Shown one piece after another: positions 48,370-59,692 of a stretch of DNA of 64,000 nt. Below the pieces are notes generated by a model. That model was not told the DNA's origin. It saw nothing but the letters and a program-made list of their open reading frames with translations, and ran no database searches. Origin of the DNA: Nostoc sp. S4 (lineage in GTDB: Bacteria; Cyanobacteriota; Cyanobacteriia; Cyanobacteriales; Nostocaceae); contig JAQYWR010000023.1 in assembly GCA_029379225.1 (NCBI GenBank), positions 54,432 through 118,431 on the forward strand. The letters are read 5' to 3'. Numbering within the stretch: position 1 is the first letter of the stretch; each line of letters begins with the position of its first letter. Position numbers and translations under genes: made by a program.

Positions 48370-49464
48370 TTACGGTTGTTGGCGTATTCTTTGCCAGACA
48401 GTAAAGGCTAAAAGAATAATAATACTACTAGCGGTAGCCAACATTACAGCTAAACTCATACCTTGTATTCTCATGGCTAGCAAGTTGCAAACCAAGGTAA
48501 TTCCCCACAATGTAAAGGCGGCATGGCGTTGGGAAAGTCCCCAAGCCAGCAAGCGATGGTGGAGGTGGTCTTTGCCAGGAGTACTCAGAGGGTTATTTCC
48601 TGCTAATAGCCGTCGCACAAATACTTGAGTAGTATCTAATACTGGCAACAACAGAAATAAAACTGTGGGTACAAGGGCATAGATGGTGTTTTGTTGCAGT
48701 CTGCCTAAAATACTAGTTGCTGCCAAGACATAGCCAAAAAAGTATGCTCCAGCATCACCCATAATAATCCGTGACGGATGGAAGTTATGGCGTAAAAAGC
48801 CCAGTGCCGCACCCCCTAAGGCTGCTAATACTAATATTGCGGCTGCACGGTTGTTAAATTGGGCTGCAACTCCTAACAAACTCATGGCGGTGATAAAGCT
48901 GATTCCTCCTGCCAAACCATCCATACCATCCATCAAATTGATGGCATTGGTAATCCCTACTACCCATACCACCGTCAAGCATAAGGATAGCAGCGAGTCG
49001 ATAGGAGTACCAAACAAGACTTTGACACTGATACCGTTAGCTACCAATAATAGTGCCGTGACAATTTGTGCCCACAAACGCACAGAGGGCGGTAAGCCAA
49101 ATTGATCGTCGATAAAGCCCACAAGGACTAATATTGAACTCCCCAAGAGAATAGTTAGTACCTGAGCCAATACGTTTTGGAGTTCGATAGGTCGTAAAAG
49201 ACTGGCTAATACCAGCGCGGCAATTACGCCCGCGTAGATAGCTAGCCCCCCTGCATTGGGTAAAGGTTCTCGGTTGAGTCGCCGGGCGTTGGGTTGGTCG
49301 GCCCAACCTACCCGCAAGGCGAATTTACGTACTGTCGGAATTAAACGCCAGGTTACCAGCCAAGCTAAGAGGAAGGTAAATACTACTGCCAACCAGCCGG
49401 TGCCGCTAGGTTCGGCAATACCAAGGGACTTAAGGGAGTTGTCTAGATTCATCTCCCAATTCAA
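48370..49464 (-). CDS. undecaprenyl-phosphate sugar-1-phosphate transferase (WecA/TagO/MraY family)
   Basis: 364 residues, about ten transmembrane helices. This enzyme type attaches a UDP-activated sugar phosphate (usually GlcNAc-1-P) to undecaprenyl phosphate to start polysaccharide or lipopolysaccharide assembly. Motifs seen are the substrate Asp pair region [34 protein letters not shown] and the cytoplasmic [12 protein letters not shown], the last typical of WecA/TagO rather than MraY. The 5' end faces the groEL promoter region, divergent. Confidence 0.92.
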   Translation of the reverse strand: MNWEMNLDNSLKSLGIAEPSGTGWLAVVFTFLLAWLVTWRLIPTVRKFALRVGWADQPNARRLNREPLPNAGGLAIYAGVIAALVLASLLRPIELQNVLAQVLTILLGSSILVLVGFIDDQFGLPPSVRLWAQIVTALLLVANGISVKVLFGTPIDSLLSLCLTVVWVVGITNAINLMDGMDGLAGGISFITAMSLLGVAAQFNNRAAAILVLAALGGAALGFLRHNFHPSRIIMGDAGAYFFGYVLAATSILGRLQQNTIYALVPTVLFLLLPVLDTTQVFVRRLLAGNNPLSTPGKDHLHHRLLAWGLSQRHAAFTLWGITLVCNLLAMRIQGMSLAVMLATASSIIILLAFTVWQRIRQQP

Positions 49465-49549
49465 GCATTACTGCCAGTATTTAGTATGAGCATCACCTGT
49501 ATATTAATCAATTTTTTATTTCCATTTGTAACTTGACTTGCTGGAGAGA

Positions 49550-49576
49550 TTAGCACTCTTGTCCTGTGAGTGCTAA
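49550..49576. promoter_or_regulatory. CIRCE element (HrcA operator)
   Basis: TTAGCACTC, 9 bases, then GAGTGCTAA: a perfect match to the CIRCE consensus. It is 33 bases before the groEL ATG. HrcA binds it and represses chaperonin genes without heat stress. Confidence 0.97.
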
Positions 49577-49605
49577 ATTGTCTAATGGAAGCGCTTGAGA
49601 AATAA

Positions 49606-51279
<1,674 letters not shown>

Positions 51280-51370
51280 TCTCTACTCGCCCAGAGATGT
51301 AAGAATTCACAACCAAAGCCGCAAAGGTTTCTGGCTTTGCTCCTGAATTTTTAGATAAATATTTTTTAAG

Positions 51371-51405
51371 CAGTTTGTCTTCTGAAGACAAACTGTTTTT
51401 TATAT
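51371..51405 (+). terminator. intrinsic terminator after groEL
   Basis: CAGTTTGTCTTC and GAAGACAAACTG give a 12-bp stem with a very small loop, followed by TTTTTT. Confidence 0.95.
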
Positions 51406-51692
51406 CCACCATTGCTGATTTAGAAGCAATATGTTATCTGTATTGCTGGTAACTTCCTGAACATAAATAAATTTAATTATCAACGTTTTCAGTGGTTAGT
51501 CGTAGTATAACTAATGACTAATAAAATGCTGATGACCAAATTAACCACGTAAACAAATTATGTAATTTAAAAATTACTGCTTTTTGATTAATTTTTGTAA
51601 AATTATGTGTATATCATTTGTCCATCATATTTGTCATTAGTGAATAACAAAAGACAAAGAACAAATGACAAATTACTATTAGGTAATATTTC

Positions 51693-52835
51693 ATGGCACG
51701 AAAACTGCGCCGCGCTCCGAAAGTAGTAAATAAGCCATTTGAAGATGAGTTCTATCACCACCCAGGAACTCTGCCAGGAACGATTTTTATTGATGCAAAT
51801 GCTCCAGCACCAATAATTTTCTTAATTGACTATAGCCAAACCAATTTTATCCGCAAACAAGTAGCAACTCCAGAAGAATGTAGTCCATATCTAGAGATGG
51901 AAACTATTTCTTGGGTAGATGTACAAGGTTTAGGGTCTCAAGACATATTGCAAAGATTGGGTCGAGTTTTTGATTTGCATCCTCTGGTTTTAGAAGATGT
52001 GGTTAATGTACCGGAGCGTCCGAAAATAGAGGATTATGAAGACCAATTACTTTTTATTGCTCGCATGGTAGTACCAAAGGAAAAAATATGTGGTTTTTAT
52101 AGCGAACAAGTGAGTTTGATATTGGGTAAAAATTATTTGCTCACAGTCCAAGAAGAACCAGAGCATGATTGCTTTGAACCAGTGCGATCGCGAATTGAAA
52201 AAGGCAAAGGCATCATCCGCTCTCAAAAAGCCGATTATTTAACTTATGCTCTGCTAGATGCGATTATTGATGGCTATTTTCCAGTACTAGAACTTTATGG
52301 TGAGCGAATCGAAGAATTAGAAGAGGAAGTAATAGTTAAACCAACTCCGCAAACACTACAAAATATTTATCAAATTAGGCGAGAATTACTGCAACTACGT
52401 CGCGCTATCTGGCCGCAGCGAGATGCTATTAATTCCTTGATTCGAGATGGCAGTGATTTAATTAGTGAAGACGTGCGAATCTACCTGCGAGATTGTTATG
52501 ACCATATCGTGCAAGTAATGGATATGGTGGAAACTTATCGAGAACTAGCATCTGGATTAATGGATGTCTATCTTTCAGCAGTGAGCAACAAAATGAATGA
52601 AATTATGAAGGTCTTAACAGTGGTTTCGTCAATTTTTATTCCATTGACTTTTGTTGCTGGAATCTATGGTATGAATTTCAATACCGAGAAATCACCATAT
52701 AATATGCCTGAATTGAATTGGTATTGGGGCTATCCAATGTGTTTGGCGGTAATGGTGGCGATCGCCTTTGGTTTACTATTGTTTTTCTGGCAACGAGGCT
52801 GGCTACAAAATTCTTTCACAATTAAACGTGATTAA
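51693..52835 (+). CDS. corA: magnesium/cobalt transporter CorA
   Basis: 380 residues. A large cytosolic N-terminal domain (TISWVDVQGLGSQDILQRLGRVFDLHPL, then VNVPERPKIEDYEDQLLF) and a long stalk helix lead to two C-terminal membrane helices. The selectivity motif GMN is present in VAGIYGMNFN. The pentameric channel admits Mg2+ and other divalent cations. An STRR-type repeat (GACAAAGAACAAATGACAAA) ends about 15 bases before the start codon. Confidence 0.95.
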   Translation: MARKLRRAPKVVNKPFEDEFYHHPGTLPGTIFIDANAPAPIIFLIDYSQTNFIRKQVATPEECSPYLEMETISWVDVQGLGSQDILQRLGRVFDLHPLVLEDVVNVPERPKIEDYEDQLLFIARMVVPKEKICGFYSEQVSLILGKNYLLTVQEEPEHDCFEPVRSRIEKGKGIIRSQKADYLTYALLDAIIDGYFPVLELYGERIEELEEEVIVKPTPQTLQNIYQIRRELLQLRRAIWPQRDAINSLIRDGSDLISEDVRIYLRDCYDHIVQVMDMVETYRELASGLMDVYLSAVSNKMNEIMKVLTVVSSIFIPLTFVAGIYGMNFNTEKSPYNMPELNWYWGYPMCLAVMVAIAFGLLLFFWQRGWLQNSFTIKRD

Positions 52836-52901
52836 AGAATTGGACGCGAACAATGAGTTGAATAATTATTCATTAGCACCAGGAGTTGATATTTTAAAAT
52901 T

Positions 52902-53597
52902 ATGAGGAGTAGCGACCAGAATTTAGTAGTTTTGACGATTTATATCATTGGCGTATCCTATGTTTTTAACCGGATGATTGAATCCATCGACGACCAAATA
53001 AAATTTGAGTTTAAAAAAGGATTTGTCGAGGAGCAGTTAAAAGAACAAAATCTTGATGACAAGATTGGAATTTCCTTCAAATTAAAATCTTCTTATCCAA
53101 TTGATGATTTGAAAGAGTTATCCATTAGTATCGAAAACAAATCTGATAATATTGCTGTCTACGTTGACTGGGATAATAGCTCCTTGGTAGTCGAACATAG
53201 CAAACAATCGCGCCGAGTAATCCGTAAATCACCAGACTTAACCCGCGACTTAGCCGTACCCCAAAGTCCTAGCTTGATTGTTCCTAAGAAAACACTTTCT
53301 GAAACAGTGACAGCAGAAGATGTTTTCCAACGCGACCAAGCAACTGGAACCTACTCAGCTCAAAAACCACTAATTGATATCAATGGGCTGCAAAAAGGAC
53401 AAAAAAAATTGTACAACGACTTTATAAATAGAAGAAAGGAGTTAGATTTCTCTCTCCAATTAGTATTAAGAGTATCTGAAGTGCGTATAGGTTTAGCTCC
53501 TGGGATCAACTTCCCTCCCATTAGCATTATTAATTGTCCTTTCACAGTTAGAAAACTACCTTGGACTTACGCCCTACCTTGGAATAAAAAGAAATAA
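52902..53597 (+). CDS. conserved hypothetical protein with one N-terminal membrane segment
   Basis: 231 residues. A hydrophobic stretch at about 8-25 (LVVLTIYIIGVSYVFNRMI) anchors a soluble domain rich in beta-forming sequence (DLKELSISIENKSDNIAVYVDWDNSSLVVE). It ends in a hydrophobic-basic tail. I do not recognise a family. It follows corA by 66 bases on the same strand and could be co-transcribed. It precedes rnpB. Confidence 0.7.
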   Translation: MRSSDQNLVVLTIYIIGVSYVFNRMIESIDDQIKFEFKKGFVEEQLKEQNLDDKIGISFKLKSSYPIDDLKELSISIENKSDNIAVYVDWDNSSLVVEHSKQSRRVIRKSPDLTRDLAVPQSPSLIVPKKTLSETVTAEDVFQRDQATGTYSAQKPLIDINGLQKGQKKLYNDFINRRKELDFSLQLVLRVSEVRIGLAPGINFPPISIINCPFTVRKLPWTYALPWNKKK

Positions 53598-53687
53598 TAA
53601 GCTGCCCTTGCATCTAATGCAGCATATTTTTTCGTGTTGGCTGTTGACAGTTAACAGTTAATCGTCATCCAAGATTACACTGGATCT

Positions 53688-54119
53688 AGGGAGAGAGTAG
53701 GCGCAGGCGGTTGCAGACTGGTCATAGTTACTGGTTTGAGGAAAGTCCGGACTCCCGAAAGACCAAACTTGCTGGATAACGTCCAGTGCGAGCGATCGTG
53801 AGGATAGTGCCACAGAAAGATACCGCCAATTAGTCATCAGTCATTAGTCATTAGTCATTAGTGAAATAACAAAGGACAAAAGACAAAAGACAAAGGACAA
53901 ATTTGGTAAGGGTGCAAAGGTGCGGTAAGAGCGCACCAGCAGCATCGAGAGGTGCTGGCTCGGTAAACCCCGGTTGGGAGCAAGGCCAGAGGAACTACGG
54001 TTGGTCTTTTACCAGTTCCGCTCAATAAGAGCCGCTAGAGGCATCTGGTAACAGACGTCCCAGATAGATAACTGCCCTCGTAAGAGAACAGAACCCGGCT
54101 TATGTCCTGCTCTTTCCTT
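53688..54119 (+). ncRNA. rnpB: RNase P RNA
   Basis: The catalytic RNA that trims tRNA 5' leaders. It starts AGGGAGAGAGTAGG and closes with CCTGCTCTTTCCTT (helix P1). GAGGAAAGTCCGGACTCCC (P4/CR-I), the universal ACAGAAAGATACCGCC and the 3' AGATAGATAACTGCCC (CR-V/P4) are present. The length of about 430 nt is typical of heterocystous cyanobacteria, partly because of a repeat insertion at 53830-53900. Confidence 0.97.
53830..53900 (+). repeat. STRR heptamer repeats inside rnpB (P12 region)
   Basis: Four tandem TAGTCAT-type heptamers followed by four AAGGACA/AAAGACA-type heptamers, located in the variable helix that is known to hold such repeats in Nostoc/Anabaena RNase P RNA. Similar heptamers are in intergenic DNA near 51640, 55735 and 55910. 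Confidence 0.9.
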
Positions 54120-54122
54120 CAA

Positions 54123-54166
54123 AATGGAGTATCAAACTTTTTAGGTTTGTACTCCATTATTTTTTG
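54123..54166 (+). terminator. intrinsic terminator after rnpB
   Basis: AATGGAGTA pairs with TACTCCATT, with an inner CAAAC/GTTTG stem, followed by ATTTTTTG. Confidence 0.95.
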
Positions 54167-54218
54167 TATGGATTTATTTAATGAAATTAATAGAAAACAG
54201 TTAGGCTGTATTGTGGTT

Positions 54219-54309
54219 AGTAACTCTAGAACATGCCGGAGTTACTAAAACTTGCTCGTTAGTAACTCTAGAACATGCCGGAATTACTTCAGAACATGCC
54301 GGAGTTACT
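54219..54309. repeat. tandem hairpin repeats, 2 full and 1 partial copy
   Basis: Full units at 54219-54246 and 54261-54288: AGTAACTC, TAGAACATGCCG, then GAGTTACT (one base changed in the second). A truncated third unit is at 54290-54309. Each full unit is itself an inverted repeat. AAAACTTG follows copies one and three. Confidence 0.85.
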
Positions 54310-54965
54310 AAAACTTGTTAATTAATAATTTAATTTTTTAAATAAACAATTAGTTTTATTTACTAAAAAACCAGCATTTATAACTAAATATCGCTGTGTA
54401 TAAGTTGAGCTTAAGTTTTATTAACTATAGCTTGTAATTGACTTATCAAAGAAGGAGTTTTTGTAACTTATTTTAATAAAATTAGTAAACGGATACAGCA
54501 CAGGAAGCTTTACTCTGTTGCGGTGTTCGTAAAGTATAGCAGTTGCTAGGTACCCAATGATATAAGGTAACTCCAAGAAATAAATTATTCGGTTTGAAAT
54601 TGCTAACTGATGAGTGATGACTAATAACAGTGAACAGTGAGTAGGAAGAGTTAAAGAACCAAAGGTCTGTATTAGTCACCAGACCCTTTAAGGCAACATC
54701 AAGGTAGACAAATATAGCTAGAGTAATTTTGAGTAAACTAATTAATAGCCTACTCGTATCACCAATGTAATACATATACTACTTGTAGTATTAGTGAATA
54801 GCCCAACACTACGATTAATTTGTACAAAATTTGTACGTTTTAAAAAAAAGTAAGCTTAAACGTGTTTAATATCGTTAATATGTAGGCTAACTGGCTTACT
54901 AGCGACTCTTTCTTTATTTGTGAATGAGCAATAACTAATCACTAATAACTCTTGACTAAGAACTG
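54310..54965. other. intergenic region before rnc
   Basis: AT-rich and without genes. It contains dispersed repeat copy D (54577-54640). A short minus-strand frame here is repeat-derived and not credible. Confidence 0.5.
54577..54640. repeat. dispersed 50-60 bp repeat, copy D
   Basis: AAATAAATTATTCGGTTTGA, then CTAACTGATGAGTGATGACT and AACAGTGAACAGTGAG. It is closest to copy A near 1.7 kb. Confidence 0.6.
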
Positions 54966-55685
54966 ATGACCCTAGTTTATCCACGCCGTCAACGACAACT
55001 CGAAAGCTTAGTCAAAAAATTTGGTTTGCCACTAGAAGCACCAATTAAATGGCAACTATTGGACTTAGCACTGACTCATGCTACTGTTTCTGAGTCAGCA
55101 AATTATGAACAGCTAGAGTTTGTTGGCGATGCAGTGGTACGGTTAGTATCAGCTGTTGTATTGTGGGAAAATTACCCAGATTGTCCAGTAGGAGATTTTG
55201 CGGCAATTCGTTCGGTGTTAGTGAGCGATCGCATTCTAGCGCAATTAGCTAGAGAATATGGTTTGGAGCTATATTTACTAGTTGCTGGCAGTGCTACAGC
55301 TGATAAAGTTGGTCAAGAGTCACGACTAGCAGATGCTTTCGAAGCAGTTCTCGGTGCGCTTTATTTAAGCACTCAAAATTTAGAATTAATCCGCCCTTGG
55401 CTAGATCCTCACTTTCAAAAACTAGCCACAGAAATTCGCCTCGATCCAGCTAGACTTAATTACAAAGCGGCTCTCCAAGAATGGACACAGGCACAATTTA
55501 AGGTTTTACCAGAGTATCGAGTTGTGGAAGTTAATCAACCATACCGCAATCAAGAACGTTTCGTTGCTGAAGTCTGGCTACACGGAAACATGCTCGGACA
55601 AGGTAAGGGACGCTCGATTAAAACTGCCGAACAAGCCGCAGCTAAAGTAGCTTTTTTAGCAATTAATCATCAGGAAAAACCCTGA
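54966..55685 (+). CDS. rnc: ribonuclease III
   Basis: 239 residues. Cuts double-stranded RNA in rRNA precursors and structured mRNAs. The nuclease signature is YEQLEFVGDAVVRL, with the catalytic acids there and in DAFEAVLGALYLS. The C-terminal double-stranded RNA-binding domain begins NYKAALQEWTQAQF and ends GRSIKTAEQAAAKVAF. The signature is slightly atypical (FVGDAVV rather than FLGDSVL). It follows rnpB by about 850 bp; both are RNA-processing genes. Confidence 0.94.
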   Translation: MTLVYPRRQRQLESLVKKFGLPLEAPIKWQLLDLALTHATVSESANYEQLEFVGDAVVRLVSAVVLWENYPDCPVGDFAAIRSVLVSDRILAQLAREYGLELYLLVAGSATADKVGQESRLADAFEAVLGALYLSTQNLELIRPWLDPHFQKLATEIRLDPARLNYKAALQEWTQAQFKVLPEYRVVEVNQPYRNQERFVAEVWLHGNMLGQGKGRSIKTAEQAAAKVAFLAINHQEKP

Positions 55686-55739
55686 ACTCAAAAGACTGCA
55701 ATTAAACTGATAATCAGTTGGTTGTCATTTGTATAAAAC

Positions 55740-55932
55740 TAATGACCAATACTTCTCTACCAGAGGCTGCGCCAACGGCTTACCTCGGCTCCACTCGGCA
55801 CAAGTCACTCAGTACAAGTGACCAATGACAAATGACAAATACTTCTCTACCAGAGGCTGCGCCAACGGCTTCTCTACGAGACGCACTCGCGTTTGCTCAG
55901 TACAAGTGACAAATGATAAAGAACAAATAATA
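55740..55932. repeat. intergenic repeat cluster
   Basis: Two copies of CCAGAGGCTGCGCCAACGGC (near 55759 and 55849), each followed by short GC-rich palindromes, plus GACAAATGACAAAT heptamer tracts near 55826-55838 and 55905-55917. A related CAACGGCTTCGCTCTAGCG fragment is at 5894-5912. Confidence 0.7.
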
Positions 55933-55933
55933 A

Positions 55934-57064
55934 ATGACAAACCAAATTAAAATCGCTGTTATCGGAGTTGGACGTTGGGGAGTGCATCTACTGCGAAATT
56001 TTTTAGTACATTCCCAAGTAAGTGTTGTTGCTGTAGTAGACCCCCATCCAGAACGGTTAGCGGCGGTAAAACAGCAGTTCAATTTAGAAAAAACTGTAGT
56101 TTTGACAACTCAGTGGCAGGATTTAAAACAAGTACCTGGACTAACAGCAGTGGCGATCGCAACTCCTGCTACCACGCACTATGCTTTAATTGAAGACGCT
56201 CTACAACAGGGATACCATGTTTTGGCAGAAAAACCGCTAACTCTCGACCCAGCAGAATGCCGAGAACTTTGCCAGTTAGCAGAGCAGCATCATTTAATAC
56301 TCATGGTTGACCACACTTATTTATTTCACCCAGCAGTTGAGCGAGGGCAAACTGTAGTTCAAGCGGGTAAATTAGGGGAGCTCCGCTATGGCTACGCCAC
56401 CCGCACCCATTTAGGGCCTGTGCGGCAAGATGTTGATGCACTATGGGACTTGGCGATTCACGATATTGCTATCTTTAACACATGGTTGGGTCAATTACCT
56501 GTGAAAGTACAGGCAACGAGTACGGTGTGGCTACAGGCAGGTGAGGAGCAGAGGAGCAGGGGAGCAGAGGGGAACAAAAATACAAATTCTCCTCTGCCAC
56601 TCTGCCCCTCTGCCCCTGTGTCTCAAAATTTGGCTGACCTAGTATGGCTAACACTGACATACCCAGATAACTTTCAAGCTTATATTCACTTGTGCTGGCT
56701 GAATCCCGATAAGCAACGACGGTTAGGGATTGTAGGCAGCCTTGGCAGCTTGATTTTTGATGAAATGTCGCGATTGTCACCTCTAACCCTATTACATGGG
56801 GAGTTTGAACAGCAGGGCAACTTATTTATACCTGTAAATCAAAGCCAAGTAATGCTGGAATTAGAACCAGGAGAACCATTGGGGCGAGTTTGCGATCGCT
56901 TTGTTGTCTCTATTCTTAACAATACTCCCTCAGAAGTTTCGTCTGGCTGGGTTGGCGCACAATTAGTAGAAATTCTTGCAGCTCTTTCACAATCTCTGAA
57001 GGAAGGCGGCAAACCTGTATTTCTTAATGATGTTCAACAGTCAAAATTAACAATTAAAAAGTAA
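55934..57064 (+). CDS. Gfo/Idh/MocA family oxidoreductase
   Basis: 376 residues. NAD(P)-dependent sugar or inositol dehydrogenase-type enzyme, substrate unknown. The Rossmann motif is GVGRWGVHLLRNF (about 11-23). The EKP catalytic segment (HVLAEKPLTLDP) and the second-domain MVDHTYLFHPAVERGQ are present. Residues about 204-230 (EEQRSRGAEGN ... LCPSAPVS) are a low-complexity insertion encoded by an intergenic-type inverted repeat; the frame is kept. It stands alone, in a repeat-rich neighbourhood. Confidence 0.88.
   Translation: MTNQIKIAVIGVGRWGVHLLRNFLVHSQVSVVAVVDPHPERLAAVKQQFNLEKTVVLTTQWQDLKQVPGLTAVAIATPATTHYALIEDALQQGYHVLAEKPLTLDPAECRELCQLAEQHHLILMVDHTYLFHPAVERGQTVVQAGKLGELRYGYATRTHLGPVRQDVDALWDLAIHDIAIFNTWLGQLPVKVQATSTVWLQAGEEQRSRGAEGNKNTNSPLPLCPSAPVSQNLADLVWLTLTYPDNFQAYIHLCWLNPDKQRRLGIVGSLGSLIFDEMSRLSPLTLLHGEFEQQGNLFIPVNQSQVMLELEPGEPLGRVCDRFVVSILNNTPSEVSSGWVGAQLVEILAALSQSLKEGGKPVFLNDVQQSKLTIKK
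56543..56625 (+). repeat. intergenic-type inverted repeat inserted in frame in a coding gene
   Basis: Left arm GAGGAGCAGAGGAGCAGGGG and right arm with CTCTGCCCCTCTGCCCC can pair. Such GGGGCAG-rich hairpins are usually between genes in Nostoc. Here it adds about 28 residues to the oxidoreductase. Confidence 0.75.
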
Positions 57065-57171
57065 AAAAGAGTCCTACACACTAATAAATTTCCCAGGCTG
57101 AGAAACATTGTTTTTCTTCTTTTTTTTAGAGACTGACAAATAAAAAATATCCCCCTGTCACAGTCAAGAGC

Positions 57172-57253
57172 AGCCAGTGCGTTGGGGAGACAGCGTTGTG
57201 GTCGGGTTTCCCGACTTGTTCGCGTAGCGTCTCCGATAGGAGAAGCAACTGGC
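57172..57253. repeat. dispersed palindromic element, copy 2
   Basis: AGCCAGTGCGTTGGGGAGAC at the left and GCAACTGGCT at the right, with GGGTTTCCCGACTTG inside. It matches copy 1 at 15720-15808 at the ends and left half but has a different centre. Confidence 0.7.
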
Positions 57254-57283
57254 TCTCATCAGTCATCAGCCATCTTTTTACTT

Positions 57284-59407
57284 TCATCTTTGAGATGTCC
57301 CATTTGCACAAACCCCTCCTTTTGGAAGACTTAGCAGGATAGTTTGCTGAGGCGAAAGACTAATTTGATAAATTTCCTTTCCAGGTAGCTGTTGAAGCTT
57401 TGGAGAGTTCTTTTTGTCTACTCCCGCTTTCTCTGATTTGTTGATCCCGACAATTAAACTTCTGCCAGATTCGTGTGGGCTAGGGTAAGGGCTTATCTTT
57501 ACCCCCTCATTCCCAGATGAAAATCCAATATCCCCTACATTTTCTTCTTTCTTCGGAATTGATAACAGGGAGATATCAATCAAAGGTAAGGTAATCTTGA
57601 CTGTCGTACCTTGATAAAGTCCTACACTCTCAAGAGTGATGCTACCTCCCATGAGTTCGATTAAGTTCCGTGAAATTGCTAATCCTAGTCCAGTACCTTC
57701 ATATTGGCGTGTGGTTGCACCGTTTACCATCACAAAGGGGCGAAATAGTTTGTGCTGTTGAGTTGGATCGATACCTATACCTGTATCTTTGATACTGACT
57801 ATTACCTTAGCACCATTACTATATTCAATTTCTGTAGCAACGGTAATGCTTCCAGCGTCAGTGAACTTAGTAGCGTTACCGATAATATTAATTAGCACCT
57901 GCTTGAGTTTTGCGGCGTCTGCCTTAATTGGTATCGGTTTAGTATCTAATTCACATTTCAATTGCAAGCCTTTTTGTTGGACATTAACTGATTGTAAATT
58001 AATTACCTCTAGCAATAATTGTCGCAGGTCAATTGGTGTTGTGACTACTGAGAGTTTACCTGCTTCAATTTTAGAAATATCGAGTAAATCATTAATAATT
58101 CCTAGCAAGTGAATTGCTGTTTCATCCGCACGTTTGAGAAACTCTACTTCTTCTTCTCGGTCATCACATAAGCCCTCTTCAACCAAGCGAATACAGTTAA
58201 TAATAATATTCAATGGGTTTCTCAACTCATGAGAAGTTGTAGCCAAAAACTGACTTTTAACTTGGTTAGCACTTTTTGCTTCTTTCCAAGCCATTTCTAG
58301 TTCTTCTGCCCCAGCTTTGAGTCGTTCTACCATTTGGTCTAGTGCTTGAGCTAGTTGATTGAATTCTCGGATTTTGAAGTTGCGGGGAACTGGTTGTGCA
58401 GCGTGATGAGAGTGAATATTTAAAGCGTAGTCTCGCAATTCTTCTACAGGACTTGCCAAGTAAGGAGCTAAATATAGGGATGCTACTAAACTCGCACCAA
58501 TTAAACCAACTGTTAAAACGATGAGGATAAGTTTAATTTCTTCTAAACCAAAAAGCGCATTATCAACAGTAGTAACAGCTAAAACAATCCATTTTTCTTG
58601 CTGTTGTTGGCTGAGTGGATTTGCGATCGCCGTATAGCCAGCTAGTAATTCTTGTCCTTGAAAAGATATATTTATTGAATCATTTCGCCCAGCAATTGCA
58701 TTTTTGATTATACTTTGGAGTTGGGAAGCATTTGGATGCCGATCGATATTAGTTCCCACCCAATTTGTCAATGGATGCGCCAAAATTGTCCCATCCTCAG
58801 CAATCACTACCATAGCGCCTGTGAGCGATCCCGGACGATTTACCGTTTTTTGGTAGAGTGCCGACTGAATACTTAAACTGTAAGCTAAATTTCCCCGGCG
58901 ATCGTAAACTGGTGCAGTTAATACTAATTGCAGTAGATTTTGGCTGTTTCTTTTACCAGTCATTCCTGATTTTGATGGAAAGATTGCCTTAACATCAATT
59001 CCGTCACTAGGCAAAGGAAACCTTAATTCTCCAATCGATCGTTCGCCACAATTACTAGTAATTATTTTTTGGTTGAGCAAATTTGTTAATTGGATGCATT
59101 CAATACTCGCTGGAAGTTGTTGCTTTAGCTGTCTGAGGATTTCATCTTCTTCGCTAGGCAAACGCGACGGAATTACTGTTGTTTTAGTAACACCCAGCAA
59201 ATCAGCTTTCAACAGAGCGATCGCATCTGTTGCTTTCTCCCCTTTACTAATAGCACTTTCTGTTAAATTTTGACGTGCAGTTGCCAATAGGCTAGAACGT
59301 GCTTTATTCAAAGCCACAATTTCACCTATAAGTAAAACTGGAACAAAGAGAAGCAATATTCTCGTTACTAAGATTCGACGAAAGGATGATTGACGGGAAT
59401 TACTCAT
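57284..59407 (-). CDS. membrane sensor histidine kinase with extracytoplasmic sensor and HAMP
   Basis: 707 residues. A first membrane helix (about 13-33) is followed by a periplasmic dCache-like domain (about 35-285, with AEDGTILAHPLTNWVGTNI), a second helix (about 290-315), a HAMP linker (YLASPVEELRDYAL) and a coiled coil. HisKA has His393 in TTSHELRNPLNI. The HATPase has IGNATKF, DTGIGIDPTQ and GTGLGLAIS. The last 100 residues after the kinase core are unordered and carry no receiver. The ATG at 59407 was chosen over an upstream start. No partner regulator gene is adjacent. Confidence 0.9.
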   Translation of the reverse strand: MSNSRQSSFRRILVTRILLLFVPVLLIGEIVALNKARSSLLATARQNLTESAISKGEKATDAIALLKADLLGVTKTTVIPSRLPSEEDEILRQLKQQLPASIECIQLTNLLNQKIITSNCGERSIGELRFPLPSDGIDVKAIFPSKSGMTGKRNSQNLLQLVLTAPVYDRRGNLAYSLSIQSALYQKTVNRPGSLTGAMVVIAEDGTILAHPLTNWVGTNIDRHPNASQLQSIIKNAIAGRNDSINISFQGQELLAGYTAIANPLSQQQQEKWIVLAVTTVDNALFGLEEIKLILIVLTVGLIGASLVASLYLAPYLASPVEELRDYALNIHSHHAAQPVPRNFKIREFNQLAQALDQMVERLKAGAEELEMAWKEAKSANQVKSQFLATTSHELRNPLNIIINCIRLVEEGLCDDREEEVEFLKRADETAIHLLGIINDLLDISKIEAGKLSVVTTPIDLRQLLLEVINLQSVNVQQKGLQLKCELDTKPIPIKADAAKLKQVLINIIGNATKFTDAGSITVATEIEYSNGAKVIVSIKDTGIGIDPTQQHKLFRPFVMVNGATTRQYEGTGLGLAISRNLIELMGGSITLESVGLYQGTTVKITLPLIDISLLSIPKKEENVGDIGFSSGNEGVKISPYPSPHESGRSLIVGINKSEKAGVDKKNSPKLQQLPGKEIYQISLSPQQTILLSLPKGGVCANGTSQR

Positions 59408-59692
59408 CGAGTGTCTCACTTTGCATCTGCAAACTATAAAAGCAAAGATATGCAACTTAGACCAGCTAAATGAGACATTTAGTTAAATTATCATAACTTG
59501 ATGTTCAATGTTTAAAAATAACAAATTGTTATAGTAGAAAAAGAAACGTAGTATACCAAAACTCGTATAGGGTAGAGATAAAAACGATTTGTGTTCCATA
59601 TAAATCTAGTAGTGAAATTGTGAAACAGCAGCTTGCAAGCATGGATTTTTTAATATTTATACACTAACAAGCAAAACTATCAAAATAATCTC

